NCBI RefSeq assembly: GCF_000092065.1 | Contig: NC_009355.1 | Location: forward strand, 496,001-560,000 | Length of the DNA: 64,000 nucleotides | Reading direction: 5' to 3' | DNA from: Ostreococcus lucimarinus CCE9901 | Lineage: Eukaryota > Chlorophyta > Mamiellophyceae > Mamiellales > Bathycoccaceae | Shown: positions 46,704-56,215 of the stretch, piece by piece | Numbering within the stretch: position 1 is the first letter of the stretch | Layout of the letters: each line of letters starts with the position of its first letter | The notes under the pieces: model-generated | Databases searched by the model: none | Seen by the model: the letters and a program-made list of their open reading frames with translations, nothing else | What the model was told of the DNA's origin: nothing | Program-made: the position numbers and the translations under genes

Positions 46704-47490
46704 ATGGACGCGACGTGCGCGCCGCCGCCGGCGAGACCGAATTGCGATTGCGGTGCGCGCGACGCGACGCTGCGCGACGCGACGGGACGCGGGACGACGC
46801 GACGACGACGCGCGGGCGATCGAGGGTCGAGGGCGCGCGGTCGAGGGCGGGATCTCGACGGCGCGCGAGCGACGGCGCGCGGGACGCGCGCGGGACGCGG
46901 GCGACGGCGACCGCGCGATCGGGGAGTGGGGAGACTGACGGATGCGGTGATCGCGCGCGAGAACAGCGGTGTGCGTGCCGAAGGCGCTGAAAGATGGGGA
47001 TTACGACGCCTCGCTCAAGGGGCCGACGAGCCCGTTTCAGCCGTACAAGCTGGTGAAGGTGGAGTTGGACGGCACGCGAAGACCGCTGACGGCGCAGGAG
47101 CTGAACGCGCTCGAAAAGTCGAATCCGACGGTTTGTGAGTGGCAAACGCCGCTCAGTCAGGCGAAGCGGATGTGGCAGAAGACGTGCGCGGGGATTTTGA
47201 AAAAGTTGTTTACGTACAAAAAGTTGGCGTGGCCGTTTACGGAGCCGGTGGATTGGGAGGTTTTGAACATCCCGGATTACCCGGTCATCATCAAGCATCC
47301 CATGGACTTGAAAACGATCGAGTCGAAGTTGCACGACGGGCACATCGAAAGCCCTGATGAGTTTGTCGCCCTCGTGCGCACGGTTTTCCGTAACGCGTAC
47401 GTGTACAACGCGGTGGGCGATCCCAGCGGCGTTCGCGAGTGCGCGGAGAAGCTCTCGCAAATTTTCGAGAAGGAACTCGCCAAATTGTAA
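46704..47490 (+). CDS. Small bromodomain protein, two exons
   Basis: Spliced model: exon 1 46704-46752 (MDATCAPPPARPNCDC), intron 46753-46966 (214 nt, G|GTGCGC, ACTGAC about 33 nt before CAG), exon 2 46967-47490; 190 aa. The bromodomain is at about 75-185: AKRMWQKTCAGILKKLFTYK, WPFTEPVDWEVLNIPDYPVI, the acetyl-lysine loop and IKHPMDLKTIESKL, and FRNAYVYNAVGDP with the conserved Asn. A single bromodomain with no ET domain or other module. It reads acetylated histones. Its ubinuclein neighbour is also a chromatin gene. Confidence 0.85.
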
Positions 47491-47567
47491 TACGAAAATA
47501 GAAGAAAATAGAAGAATGATGGCTACATCTCGTACTGCCGTGCTAATTTACTAAAACTACTGCGTTA

Positions 47568-50500
47568 CTACTGAGCGCCGGCGACGTAGAGCGACGCGCT
47601 GAAGACAATGTCGCGTTTAATCGCCGCGCTCGCTTCTTCCATTTTCGCGAACAAGGTGCTATCGCCCATGATTCTCGCCGCGTTCCTCACGTCGCGGCAC
47701 ATTTCATCGAGTCGAACGATGGTGCGAACGACGCTTCCCTCTTGCACGTCGGTGAGCTGACAGATGTCCGCGAACGGCGTGCCGCGCGCCCACTCGTAGA
47801 CGACTTCGGATAAACCAAAGCGCATGGTCGTCTCTACGAATTCATCAGGCGCAATCGGTAGACCATGTGCCATCTGTATCTCGCCGGCGGCAAACGCTAG
47901 CTCTTTCGCGCGATCACACGCCGCTTTGAGCGAGCCTTCGAGGTTGGGCGGGGAAGCATTCTTTTCTTGAAAGACGAGCGCCGCGAGAAGCGCCACGGCT
48001 TCCTCTGAAGGTATATCCGTGAGCACGCCCGCAAATATAATTTCTGTTCCGACGAGCTCGTCCCCAGTGGCAATTTCACACGCCACGCGACCTTTCAACG
48101 TCACCGTCCTGTTTTCGTCGAGATAGCCCATGCGCTGGAGCACAGCGACGCGCGCTTCAAAATCGGGCATTTGGAGCAAGTTTGCGTCTGACAATCCGAA
48201 CTCCAGCTCGGCGACACGAGAAGTGAGAACATGTTTTGCTCGCAGCAACGCCGACCATTCACGAAGTTTCTGCGCCGATGCGACCGGTCTCGGGGGCAAG
48301 CTCTTCACCAAGTCGGCGTGATGCTGACAAGCTTCCACGGTGACGATGTCTTGTATCTTCAAATCCTTGAGCGGGTGGAGAGCTTCAAACGAGGTCTCAC
48401 TCGACAATTTCTCCATCGATAGGAGCGCTCGAGAAGTCGCCGCTACGTCACCACTACCATCTAGTATTGCGTCCGCTTCTACGCTCAACCGACTAGTCGT
48501 GATAGCGAGTATCGCGGTCTCAGGAACGCTCGCGACAATGTAATCGATGCCGCCCGCTTGTCGAAACCACGGAAGGCCGTCGGGCATTTTATTTGAGGTC
48601 GTGCCACCGCGCTTACCTCCGCCGGCGGACTTCTTGGACATGCCGAAGAAATCATCGTCGTCATCTTTGTCCTTACTATTCATGGACTTCATCGCCGTGG
48701 GTGCGTTGTCTCGGGCAGCGTCTTCAGCTTCGGCGACACCTTTGGAGGCATGGCCTTCAGGACACGAAACAAGAACCACGAAAGACTTTCCATTCGTCGC
48801 AGAAGTCACCACGCGCAGGAGCACGCAATGTTTTGCGACACCACCTCTTGGTAGTCCGTCCACACTCTCACCTCCCTCGCCTTCAGGAGCGACGAGCAAG
48901 ACCCTTCCCGGGCTGAGTGCGTTTTGCGCCCCTCGACTCGTCATGATGGCTTCTCTCACGTGCTCCACGCTTCGTGCAATCTCTCTCGCATGGTCGTCCC
49001 AATGAACGGCTTTCTGCCATTCATCCGGTGAAAACTGCGCTTCAGTTTGCATGAGCGACTCTACTTTGCGAAGAGCAGCGGTGTCGATAGCGAGATCGCC
49101 TCGTCGATCTATGACGCTGCGCTGTGCATGGAATTCGGCAAACGAGCGCGCGAGCATATCCTCGACGCGCAAGTCCTCGACTCGCATGAGGTTGAGAATC
49201 ATGCCGTACGTCAATCGGAACTGTGACTGCAATTTCGTTGCTTGACCCGACAGCAACTGACGAAGCTCAAGTTCTGGAGGAAAGTTCTCCCAAGCTGCCA
49301 AGATGACGGTGCCGACTGTGTCGAGGCCTCGACGTCCAGCGCGGCCAGCCATTTGCGTATATTCACCACTTAGAAGACCTCTGAAATCTTGCCCGTCATG
49401 TTTGCGCAGACTTTGGAAGCACACACAACGAGCTGGAGCGTTTACACCCATCGCAAAAGTTTCCGTGCAATAGAGAACTTTAAGCAAACCACGACAAAAC
49501 AACATCTCGACAATCTCCTTGACGATTGGCAGTAGACCAGCGTGATGCACGCCGAGACCTCGACGAAGGAGTTCGCGCACGCGAAGGACTTGCGGTAACT
49601 TGCGGTCGGTGACGGATAATCGACTCAGCGCGCGTTCACAAAATACGTGGATTTCGTGCTTCTCAGAGCTTGATGTGAGATCCATCGACGTCAGGCTGTC
49701 GACGAGAGTGTCGCATCGTTTCTTGCTAAACGCAAATACAACCATGGGTAGTAGTTCTCGACGTTCAAGATTGCGAATGAGCTCTACCCACATATTCTTA
49801 TCGCGCCCAGCGTTGGGTCCAAACGAGCTTCCTCGTCCACCGGTGACGTTTTGGGTTCCTCCGCGCCCGCCCACTCGGCCTCCTCGCCCTTGTTGGGCTC
49901 CACCACGGCCGCCCCGTCCGGCGAGCGCGGTTTGTTTCGCAGCTTGCGCATTTGCTGGTGTTGCCGTCGTCGTTTTGTTACCAAGTAGCTTCTTTTTGTG
50001 CGCATCTGACGCGACTTTATACCCAGTCGGCAAGAATGCTTCGTGCTCTCCGACCTTGTAAAAGTCCTTCTCCTTATCGCCTCCGAAGTAGATGCAGTGT
50101 TCGAGCGGCACAGGTCGCTTCTTCGTTCCCGTGACGAATATTTTCTTTCTCTTCGTTCTTCCAACCCAATCAGCAAACTCGAAAACGTTTGGTACCGTGG
50201 CAGACAACAAAATCAAACCAACGTGCGCGGGAAGCATGATGATGACCTCTTCCCACACGACACCTCTCTCGGCGTCATTTACGTAGTGCACCTCGTCAAA
50301 GATAACCCATTCGACGTCGCGTATCAGATCCGCGCCTCGATACAGCATACTCCGCAAAATTTCCGTCGTCATGATGAGACAAGCCGCTTCTGGTTTGATG
50401 GAAACGTCACCTGTCAACAGGCCGACGTCGAACATCTTCCCAAAATCTCTAAACTTTTGGTTGCTAATCGTCTTGATTGGAGACGTATAGATGGCGCGCG

Positions 50501-51737
50501 TGCAGTGTTTCGTAGCCAGCGCAAAGGCGTATTCCGCAACCACGGTCTTGCCCGCGGAAGTGTGCGCTGCAACGAACACATTCTCGGACTTTTCCAAGTG
50601 GACGATGGCTTCTTTCTGAAATAAATCGAGTTCGAATGGGAAATCGTGCGCCGGTTCGGGTACCTCGCGTCTATACGCTTCCTGAACGTCGTCAAATCTC
50701 TCCATGACGGCCCATGTCTCTCCTTTCTTCTTCCTCGACTTACTTCGCCTTCGAGCCGCAATAATGGATTTTGTGCCGTTCAGTAATGCCTCGACTTCGG
50801 CTTCGCCTTCGAGCGTGACTTCGTCGACCGCTTCGCCGTCCTCTTCCGTTTCGTCCTCCGTTTCGTCCTCCGTGTCATCCTCCTCGCTCGATGATTCCTC
50901 CGGTCGAACAGCGCCGCGAAGCGCATCGATGAATAAATCGTCGTACGACATCGGTAACTCTTCATCGTCCATCACTGTCAGCTTTTCAAGCTCGAGCTCC
51001 ATTTGCTCCATGCCACTGTCTAAATCAAACATTTCTCGCATCCCGTGCAGCGTGTTTGGTAGAGTCGACGCTGAGAGATACGTCCCCGCTTCAAACTCTT
51101 CCAACCACGCCTTTCCCGCGCGACTCGCCAGCTCCATACGCTTTGCCGCGCTCTCTCGCGCGGCTGCGTCCCATCCTTCTCCTCCCGGCGTGAACGGCAC
51201 TTGACTAAACGAACCTCGCACGAAATCGCTCTGCGGCGCGGGCGAACGCGCCAACGAACTCGAATCTCCAGCCCCACCTTCGGCGAGAAGTTCGACCTCG
51301 ATCCAATCCGTCGTCGCCAACGTCTCCCCTCGCGCTTGTCGCTCGGCCCAATCCTTTGACGGCGTCGGCGTCGAGTGTGCGTCGTATGCGTCCACGTCGT
51401 ACGGCGTCGGCGTCGGCGCGCGCGGAAGCACCGCCGCCTCCGCCTCGCTCGGCTCTGCGCCCGCGCAGTGCGCGCTCAGCTTCACGCGGGCCATCATCGA
51501 CGCGGACGCAATCAGGGCGTCATCCAGTTCGCTCGCGCGCCGCGCTCGCGCGTCGTGCGCAGCGCCGTCGTCGTTCGGGACGACGGTTGGGTCAAAGCGG
51601 AGCGCGCGCGCGGGGACGCGTTCGACGGCGTCGACGTCCGCGACGTCGTCCTCGTCCACGACGACGATGCGGACGTCACCGCTCGATGTGGGGACGAGGG
51701 CCACGCGATCACCGACGCCCTCGACGAGGAGTCGCAT
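47568..51737 (-). CDS. SKI2: SKI2 RNA helicase of the Ski complex
   Basis: 1389 aa. The SF2 core lies at about 380-800: FELDLFQKEAIVHLEKSENV, AAHTSAGKTVVAEYA (motif I), FDEVHYVND (DEVH, motif II), LLSATVPNV (motif III), YTQMAGRAGRRGLDTVG (motif VI). An insert with GRGGRGGAQQGRGGR-type RGG repeats (about 595-640) sits between the RecA domains. The arch and DSHCT domain make up the C-terminal half, ending AAIKRDIVFSASLYVAGAQ. It is the cytoplasmic helicase that feeds RNA 3' ends to the exosome with SKI3 and SKI8. The RGG insert is more extensive than usual. Confidence 0.92.
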   Translation of the reverse strand: MRLLVEGVGDRVALVPTSSGDVRIVVVDEDDVADVDAVERVPARALRFDPTVVPNDDGAAHDARARRASELDDALIASASMMARVKLSAHCAGAEPSEAEAAVLPRAPTPTPYDVDAYDAHSTPTPSKDWAERQARGETLATTDWIEVELLAEGGAGDSSSLARSPAPQSDFVRGSFSQVPFTPGGEGWDAAARESAAKRMELASRAGKAWLEEFEAGTYLSASTLPNTLHGMREMFDLDSGMEQMELELEKLTVMDDEELPMSYDDLFIDALRGAVRPEESSSEEDDTEDETEDETEEDGEAVDEVTLEGEAEVEALLNGTKSIIAARRRSKSRKKKGETWAVMERFDDVQEAYRREVPEPAHDFPFELDLFQKEAIVHLEKSENVFVAAHTSAGKTVVAEYAFALATKHCTRAIYTSPIKTISNQKFRDFGKMFDVGLLTGDVSIKPEAACLIMTTEILRSMLYRGADLIRDVEWVIFDEVHYVNDAERGVVWEEVIIMLPAHVGLILLSATVPNVFEFADWVGRTKRKKIFVTGTKKRPVPLEHCIYFGGDKEKDFYKVGEHEAFLPTGYKVASDAHKKKLLGNKTTTATPANAQAAKQTALAGRGGRGGAQQGRGGRVGGRGGTQNVTGGRGSSFGPNAGRDKNMWVELIRNLERRELLPMVVFAFSKKRCDTLVDSLTSMDLTSSSEKHEIHVFCERALSRLSVTDRKLPQVLRVRELLRRGLGVHHAGLLPIVKEIVEMLFCRGLLKVLYCTETFAMGVNAPARCVCFQSLRKHDGQDFRGLLSGEYTQMAGRAGRRGLDTVGTVILAAWENFPPELELRQLLSGQATKLQSQFRLTYGMILNLMRVEDLRVEDMLARSFAEFHAQRSVIDRRGDLAIDTAALRKVESLMQTEAQFSPDEWQKAVHWDDHAREIARSVEHVREAIMTSRGAQNALSPGRVLLVAPEGEGGESVDGLPRGGVAKHCVLLRVVTSATNGKSFVVLVSCPEGHASKGVAEAEDAARDNAPTAMKSMNSKDKDDDDDFFGMSKKSAGGGKRGGTTSNKMPDGLPWFRQAGGIDYIVASVPETAILAITTSRLSVEADAILDGSGDVAATSRALLSMEKLSSETSFEALHPLKDLKIQDIVTVEACQHHADLVKSLPPRPVASAQKLREWSALLRAKHVLTSRVAELEFGLSDANLLQMPDFEARVAVLQRMGYLDENRTVTLKGRVACEIATGDELVGTEIIFAGVLTDIPSEEAVALLAALVFQEKNASPPNLEGSLKAACDRAKELAFAAGEIQMAHGLPIAPDEFVETTMRFGLSEVVYEWARGTPFADICQLTDVQEGSVVRTIVRLDEMCRDVRNAARIMGDSTLFAKMEEASAAIKRDIVFSASLYVAGAQ

Positions 51738-51869
51738 CGCGAACGACGCGGCTGGCTGTGAGGTCGAGCGCGTCGGTTGTCAACGCCGAAGAGCGGAGCA
51801 TCGAGACATCGAATCGCTATAGTATTGAAAAAATAAATTGCGCGCGCTACGCGTGTGAAATAGTTACGC

Positions 51870-53357
51870 TCAAGTTTCGTAACGCTGCTCGCCGAGCAAG
51901 AAAACCTTGTCCGTTCTCGACAAGTCGTGTTCGAATCCGCCATGGCCGATGCGCTCCAGGGCGTCTGCAGGAGAAATATCGAGAAGTTCGTCGCCGAGAA
52001 GGGCGCGCCAGGTGTTGAGATCGGTGATTCCCGTTTCTGGTAAGCGATTACTCGCTTGGAAAGTCAGAAGAGCCGCGGAGGTGGTGCTACCGAAGTACCA
52101 ATACTCCATGTCCTCTTCGCCCGAATCGAAACCTTGTTCGGAGAGGATGACTTGCATCTTGTGAACTTCCATACCGCCGTCGTCTTCGCGAAGGACGGGC
52201 CACTTATGAGCACCTATTTTACCGTTCGTTTCGAATGAAGCGCCTTGAGGCGCACCTCGCTCGTCGTCGTGGCCAAAAGGATCGTAATCATCCGGGGCGT
52301 AGTCCTCTTCCGCCATGACATATTTCGGGTTCGCAGTGGCCGCTTCTGCTGCGGGCGCTTCTACCGAGGGCACCTTGTCCACGACCTCTGGAATCTTGCT
52401 CTCATCGAATGCGATCGCACCCGGTGGAGGTCCCCACTTGAATGCTTCTTCACCGAGCAATGCGCGCCACGTATCCGAATCCACGAGCCCAGTCTCGGGG
52501 ATCCCAGCGTTGGCTTGGAAATACAACAACGCGACCTTCGTCGTTTCGCCGAAGAACATATCCTCCTCGTCGTCTTCCCCGGCCCAGAATCCCGCCTCGT
52601 TTAATTTGTAGTGAATCGTCGTCATCAGATAGATGTCGTCGTCATTTTTCTTGACGAGCGGCCACTCCCCCGAACGATCCGTGCCGTCGCCTCTCCACTC
52701 GCTCACGTCGAGCACGGGCTCGACAATCGGTTCGCTCGCCTCCACATCCACCGCGCCTAACCCACCACCACCAACGCCAAGCATGGCCAACATATCCGCA
52801 TCACTCTTCTCTCCCTTCACGGCGTTCATGCTCGAGCCCGCGTCGAGCGTCCCTCCTCGCGTCGTCGCCGCTCGCACCTCCTCCTTCAGCTCCCGCACCT
52901 CCTTCGTCAACGACCGAATCTCTTTCAGCAGCTCCATCTGCACTTGCGCCGCATCCAAGACTATTTCTCCTCGCTCTTCGCGTATCTCCCGCAGTTCATT
53001 ATCGATCAGCGTGCGTTCGACGCGCAGGCGCGACGTCTCCACCAACGCCGCCTCCGCCGCGTCCCCAGCCTTCTTGAGAAATCCTCGAAGCTTCTTCTTC
53101 CCTCGCGCCACCACCGCGCCGCGCGGAGCGTCCGCGCGCGCGCGTCGCGACGGCGCGAGCGTCACCGGCGTCGCCCCGTCCGCGCGCGCGCGAAGGACGC
53201 AGCGCGCGCGCGGCGTCGCGGCGTCGCCGAATCCACGCCCGACGACGACGACGGCGGCGCGCGCGACGCCTCGAGCGCGCGCCGCGCCGCGCGACGACGA
53301 CGGCGCGCGCGCCGCCGTCGATCGCGTCGACGCGGCGATGGGCGCGCGCGCGCGCAT
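51870..53357 (-). CDS. Predicted plastid protein with two peptidoglycan-binding-type repeats
   Basis: 495 aa from ATG 53357. Residues 1-90 are Arg/Ala-rich like a long transit peptide. A coiled coil lies at about 100-180 (LIDNELREIREERGEIVLDA; LLKEIRSLTKEVRELKEEV). Two PG_binding_1 folds follow, near 255-325 and 410-480, each ending in the hallmark F-G..T..A-L..FQ...-PETG-..D..TWRALLG. Such repeats occur in plant plastid proteins such as pTAC5; here no DnaJ-type zinc finger is seen. Between the repeats is an acidic segment, EEDYAPDDYDPFGHDDE. The ligand is unknown. Confidence 0.82.
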   Translation of the reverse strand: MRARAPIAASTRSTAARAPSSSRGAARARGVARAAVVVVGRGFGDAATPRARCVLRARADGATPVTLAPSRRARADAPRGAVVARGKKKLRGFLKKAGDAAEAALVETSRLRVERTLIDNELREIREERGEIVLDAAQVQMELLKEIRSLTKEVRELKEEVRAATTRGGTLDAGSSMNAVKGEKSDADMLAMLGVGGGGLGAVDVEASEPIVEPVLDVSEWRGDGTDRSGEWPLVKKNDDDIYLMTTIHYKLNEAGFWAGEDDEEDMFFGETTKVALLYFQANAGIPETGLVDSDTWRALLGEEAFKWGPPPGAIAFDESKIPEVVDKVPSVEAPAAEAATANPKYVMAEEDYAPDDYDPFGHDDERGAPQGASFETNGKIGAHKWPVLREDDGGMEVHKMQVILSEQGFDSGEEDMEYWYFGSTTSAALLTFQASNRLPETGITDLNTWRALLGDELLDISPADALERIGHGGFEHDLSRTDKVFLLGEQRYET

Positions 53358-53475
53358 GTCGGAAGACGACGCGACGCGACGAGAGCGCGCGTGACAATGC
53401 CGACACCGACGCGCTGCGCGCGAGACGTCGACGCGCGACGCGCGGACGACGCGTCGAGGCGTCGAGTCGACGGCG

Positions 53476-54078
53476 ATGACGCGGTCGAGCGCGATGCGCG
53501 CGCTCGCGCGCGCGCGCGCGCGCGTCGTCGCCGCGCGCGCGCGCGGTGGGAACGTTTCGTCGTCGTCAAAGTTCGCGTCGATGACGACGACGACGACGAC
53601 GCGCCCGAGCGACGACGTCACCGCGCGCACGCTGCTCGAGGCGAACGGCAAGCGATTCGACGTCGCGATGCCGCGCGGCGTGGCGCTGCAGGCGCTGTTG
53701 CTCGCGCGAAGCGACGACTTGAAGTGCGTGGACATCATGTGTCAGTGGGTGGGGGACGCGTGCGCGTGCAGGCTCGCGCGCGCGCTCGACAGGCGAGGGG
53801 AGGCGCTCAGGGTGCTGGATGTTTCTGGGAACAGGCTGCGCGCGCTGCCGAGCGCGGTGTGGGCGATGCGGGCGCTGGAGGTGTTGGACGCGAGCGACAA
53901 CGCGTTGACGCCGGCGGACGTCCCGTTCGACGATTTGATGGACGAGACCAAGGATGTGGCGCCGAATCTCAAGGTTTTGAATTTAAGGGGGAACGTGGCG
54001 GTGATAGATGGGTTAGAGGGGCGATTGAGAGAGGTCGTGGACGCCATGGCGCGTCGCGGCGTGAAGCTCGTGTTGTAG
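53476..54078 (+). CDS. Small leucine-rich-repeat protein
   Basis: 200 aa from ATG 53476. Residues 1-30 are Arg/Ala-rich and acid-free, like a mitochondrial presequence (MTRSSAMRALARARARVVA). A Thr-rich stretch follows, then three or four LRR-type strands near 100-180: LRVLDVSGNRLRALPSAV, LEVLDASDNALTPADV, LKVLNLRGNVAVIDGLEG. It shares a 118-bp divergent promoter with the peptidoglycan-binding-repeat gene. Function is unknown. Confidence 0.75.
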   Translation: MTRSSAMRALARARARVVAARARGGNVSSSSKFASMTTTTTTRPSDDVTARTLLEANGKRFDVAMPRGVALQALLLARSDDLKCVDIMCQWVGDACACRLARALDRRGEALRVLDVSGNRLRALPSAVWAMRALEVLDASDNALTPADVPFDDLMDETKDVAPNLKVLNLRGNVAVIDGLEGRLREVVDAMARRGVKLVL

Positions 54079-54120
54079 TAAAGCGGTTAGCGTTTGATTA
54101 AACGTCATTCGTCGTCGCGC

Positions 54121-55284
54121 ATGTCAGCGTCATCGCGTTGCGGTGCGCGAGCCGCCTCGACATCGTCGCCGTCGCGTCATCTCTCGCGTCGCCGCCCTTC
54201 GCGCGCGCGCGCGTCGATGGCGTCGGTTGCCAGCCAGCTCCCGGTGCTGTCGCTGCCGCGAGAAGACGCCGACGAAAACTCACACCGCGCGTTCGCCGCG
54301 GAGCTGTGTCGAACGTGTCACGACGTTGGATTCTTTTATTTATCGAATCACGGCGTCGAGCAGGCGTGCGACAACGTTCTCGACGCGTCGAGGGCGTTCT
54401 TCGCGTTGCCACTGGCTGAGAAGAAAGAGATAGACTACACGCGAAGTCGAGCGTTTCGAGGATACATGTACGACGGCGCCGAAAACACCGCTGGAAAGCC
54501 AGATCGAAGAGAGCAGATTGAATTCGGTGTCGAGTGCGCCGAAACGTGCGCCACCGAAGGGCCATATTACGAGCGATTAAAAGGTCCAAATCAGTGGCCG
54601 GCTCAGGTGCCGCTTCGCGCACCAGTGGAAGATTTCCAAAACAAAATGGCGACGTTGAGTCGAAGAATCATGACTTATTTGGCGATCGGACTAGACCTCG
54701 ACGGCGGTTATTTCGATTCCATGTTCGGCGACGAACCGAACGTGCAGATGAAAATTTGCCGGTATCCGCCGAGCGACGGATCCGTCGGCGAACACAGCGA
54801 CACTGGAATTCTTTCTTTTGTCGTCCAAGACTCGGTCGGTGGTTTGCAAGTGCAGCTTCACGATAGCGGTGAATGGATTGATGCGCCGCCGATCGACGGA
54901 ACGCTCGTCGTCAACTTGGGGGAGATGATTCAACTAATCACCGGCGGCTACTTTCTTGCCACGCCGCATCGCGTTCAAAACCTGAACGGCAGCCAGGCGC
55001 GATACTCGGTGCCTTACTTTTGGAATCCGGAGCTAGACTATCGAGTCGAATTTATAGAGTCCTCCATATTGGACAGTTTGGTTTGGCATCGGCCGCGACC
55101 GTCGGACGATTCCTTCAGAGCGACGGGATCGCACGGCGGCGCGAATCGACTCATCTCAGCGTACGGCGAAAACGCGTTCAAATCGTTCGCACGGTCTCAT
55201 CCCGTAGTCATGCGAAGGCATCATTCAGACTTAGTGATGAACCCCGACGGTAGTATAACTAGTCCTAGCAGCTCAATATTATAA
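54121..55284 (+). CDS. 2-oxoglutarate/Fe(II)-dependent oxygenase
   Basis: 387 aa from ATG 54121. The first 35 residues are Ser/Arg/Ala-rich, a likely presequence; ATG 54217 (MASVASQLPVLSL) would give the mature start. The DIOX_N half has HDVGFFYLSNHGVEQ and FFALPLAEKKEID. The catalytic half has VGEHSDTGILSFVVQD (His and Asp ligands), FLATPHRVQN (third ligand) and ARYSVPYFW (2OG-binding Arg-x-Ser). It is a plant IPNS-like oxygenase whose substrate cannot be told. The last codons TTA TAA are shared with the convergent peptidyl-tRNA hydrolase. Confidence 0.88.
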   Translation: MSASSRCGARAASTSSPSRHLSRRRPSRARASMASVASQLPVLSLPREDADENSHRAFAAELCRTCHDVGFFYLSNHGVEQACDNVLDASRAFFALPLAEKKEIDYTRSRAFRGYMYDGAENTAGKPDRREQIEFGVECAETCATEGPYYERLKGPNQWPAQVPLRAPVEDFQNKMATLSRRIMTYLAIGLDLDGGYFDSMFGDEPNVQMKICRYPPSDGSVGEHSDTGILSFVVQDSVGGLQVQLHDSGEWIDAPPIDGTLVVNLGEMIQLITGGYFLATPHRVQNLNGSQARYSVPYFWNPELDYRVEFIESSILDSLVWHRPRPSDDSFRATGSHGGANRLISAYGENAFKSFARSHPVVMRRHHSDLVMNPDGSITSPSSSIL

Positions 55285-56154
55285 TCGTTCCGCCGGCGCA
55301 GGAACCGGCGTTTTCTTTTTCTGCGGTAAACTAACTTCTAACGTCACCTTCACGTCATCATCCGCACCGACTGTGGTGATGATGTTCACGCGCTCTTGCG
55401 ACGGCTTTGGAGTTTTCGGCTTCTTCGGTGGCTTGACCTTTTTCGGCGCGTACTTCGTGTTATATCTCGTCATCGCGTCACCAAACTTGTTGTCAAGCAA
55501 CACCTCCTGCAACGCCTCCACGGCGTCTTCCACGGCGCCATTCACCTTGACCGCGTCGTCCTCATCGAACCTCGAAAGCACGTACTCGTACACCGCCGTA
55601 TTTTCATCTTTAGGCCGTCCAATCCCAATCTTAACTCGCGCGAAAGATCTATCGCCGCGCGTCGCGTCGTCGATGACGCTTCGCACACCGTTATGCCCAC
55701 CATGACTCCCGCTCGTCTTCATCCTCAACTCTCCAAGCTTGGTCTCTAAATCATCGTACACGATCACGATTCGCGACTTACCGATCTTAAACGCCCGCAT
55801 CATCTCTCGCACGCTCTTGCCGCTCAGGTTCATAAAAGTCTGCGGCTTCGCCAGAACCACCGCGCTGCGTCCAAGCTTCCCCACCCCGAGCACCGCGCGG
55901 TGCTTCGTCGACGTCAGCTCGATCCCAGCGCGTCGCGCGAGCGCGTCCACGACCTCGAAACCGACGTTGTGTCTCGTGCCGGCGAATTTCGCGCCTGGGT
56001 TCCCGAGTCCACAAATCAACCACGCGTCGCGTTCGACGCCGCGCGCGCCCATCGCGCGCGTCGACACCGCGCGCACCGCGCGCGCGGGCAAGCCGACGAT
56101 CGCCACCGACGCGCGCGCGGTGGCTCGCAGCGCGCCCGCGAGCGCGCGCTTCAT
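55279..56154 (-). CDS. PTH1: Peptidyl-tRNA hydrolase, organellar
   Basis: 291 aa from ATG 56154 (MKRALAGALRATARAS). A basic Ala-rich presequence of about 40 residues is followed by the Pth core: CGLGNPGAKFAGTRHNVGFE (catalytic His), LAKPQTFMNLSGKSV, VYDDLETKLGELRMKTSG, GSHGGHNGVRSVI, and RVKIGIGRPKD. The C-terminus is a Lys/Pro-rich extension (KKVKPPKKPKTPKPSQE). The enzyme frees peptides from stalled tRNAs in plastid or mitochondrion. It overlaps the convergent oxygenase by 6 bp. Confidence 0.92.
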   Translation of the reverse strand: MKRALAGALRATARASVAIVGLPARAVRAVSTRAMGARGVERDAWLICGLGNPGAKFAGTRHNVGFEVVDALARRAGIELTSTKHRAVLGVGKLGRSAVVLAKPQTFMNLSGKSVREMMRAFKIGKSRIVIVYDDLETKLGELRMKTSGSHGGHNGVRSVIDDATRGDRSFARVKIGIGRPKDENTAVYEYVLSRFDEDDAVKVNGAVEDAVEALQEVLLDNKFGDAMTRYNTKYAPKKVKPPKKPKTPKPSQERVNIITTVGADDDVKVTLEVSLPQKKKTPVPAPAERL

Positions 56155-56215
56155 GCCGCGGTGGCGAGTGGCGCGTGCCGCAGTGCTCGACGCGACGACG
56201 CGAGACGAAGACGAG

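Noticed and set aside
46429-47460. Minus-strand open frame of about 343 codons opposite the bromodomain gene
   Set aside because: Antisense to a clear bromodomain, Arg-rich, and typical of the spurious open frames that CG-rich DNA produces.
54121-55284. Isopenicillin-N-synthase-like oxygenase as part of a secondary-metabolite cluster
   Set aside because: Neighbouring genes are an LRR protein and a peptidyl-tRNA hydrolase; no cluster is present, so it is one of many plant-type 2OG oxygenases.
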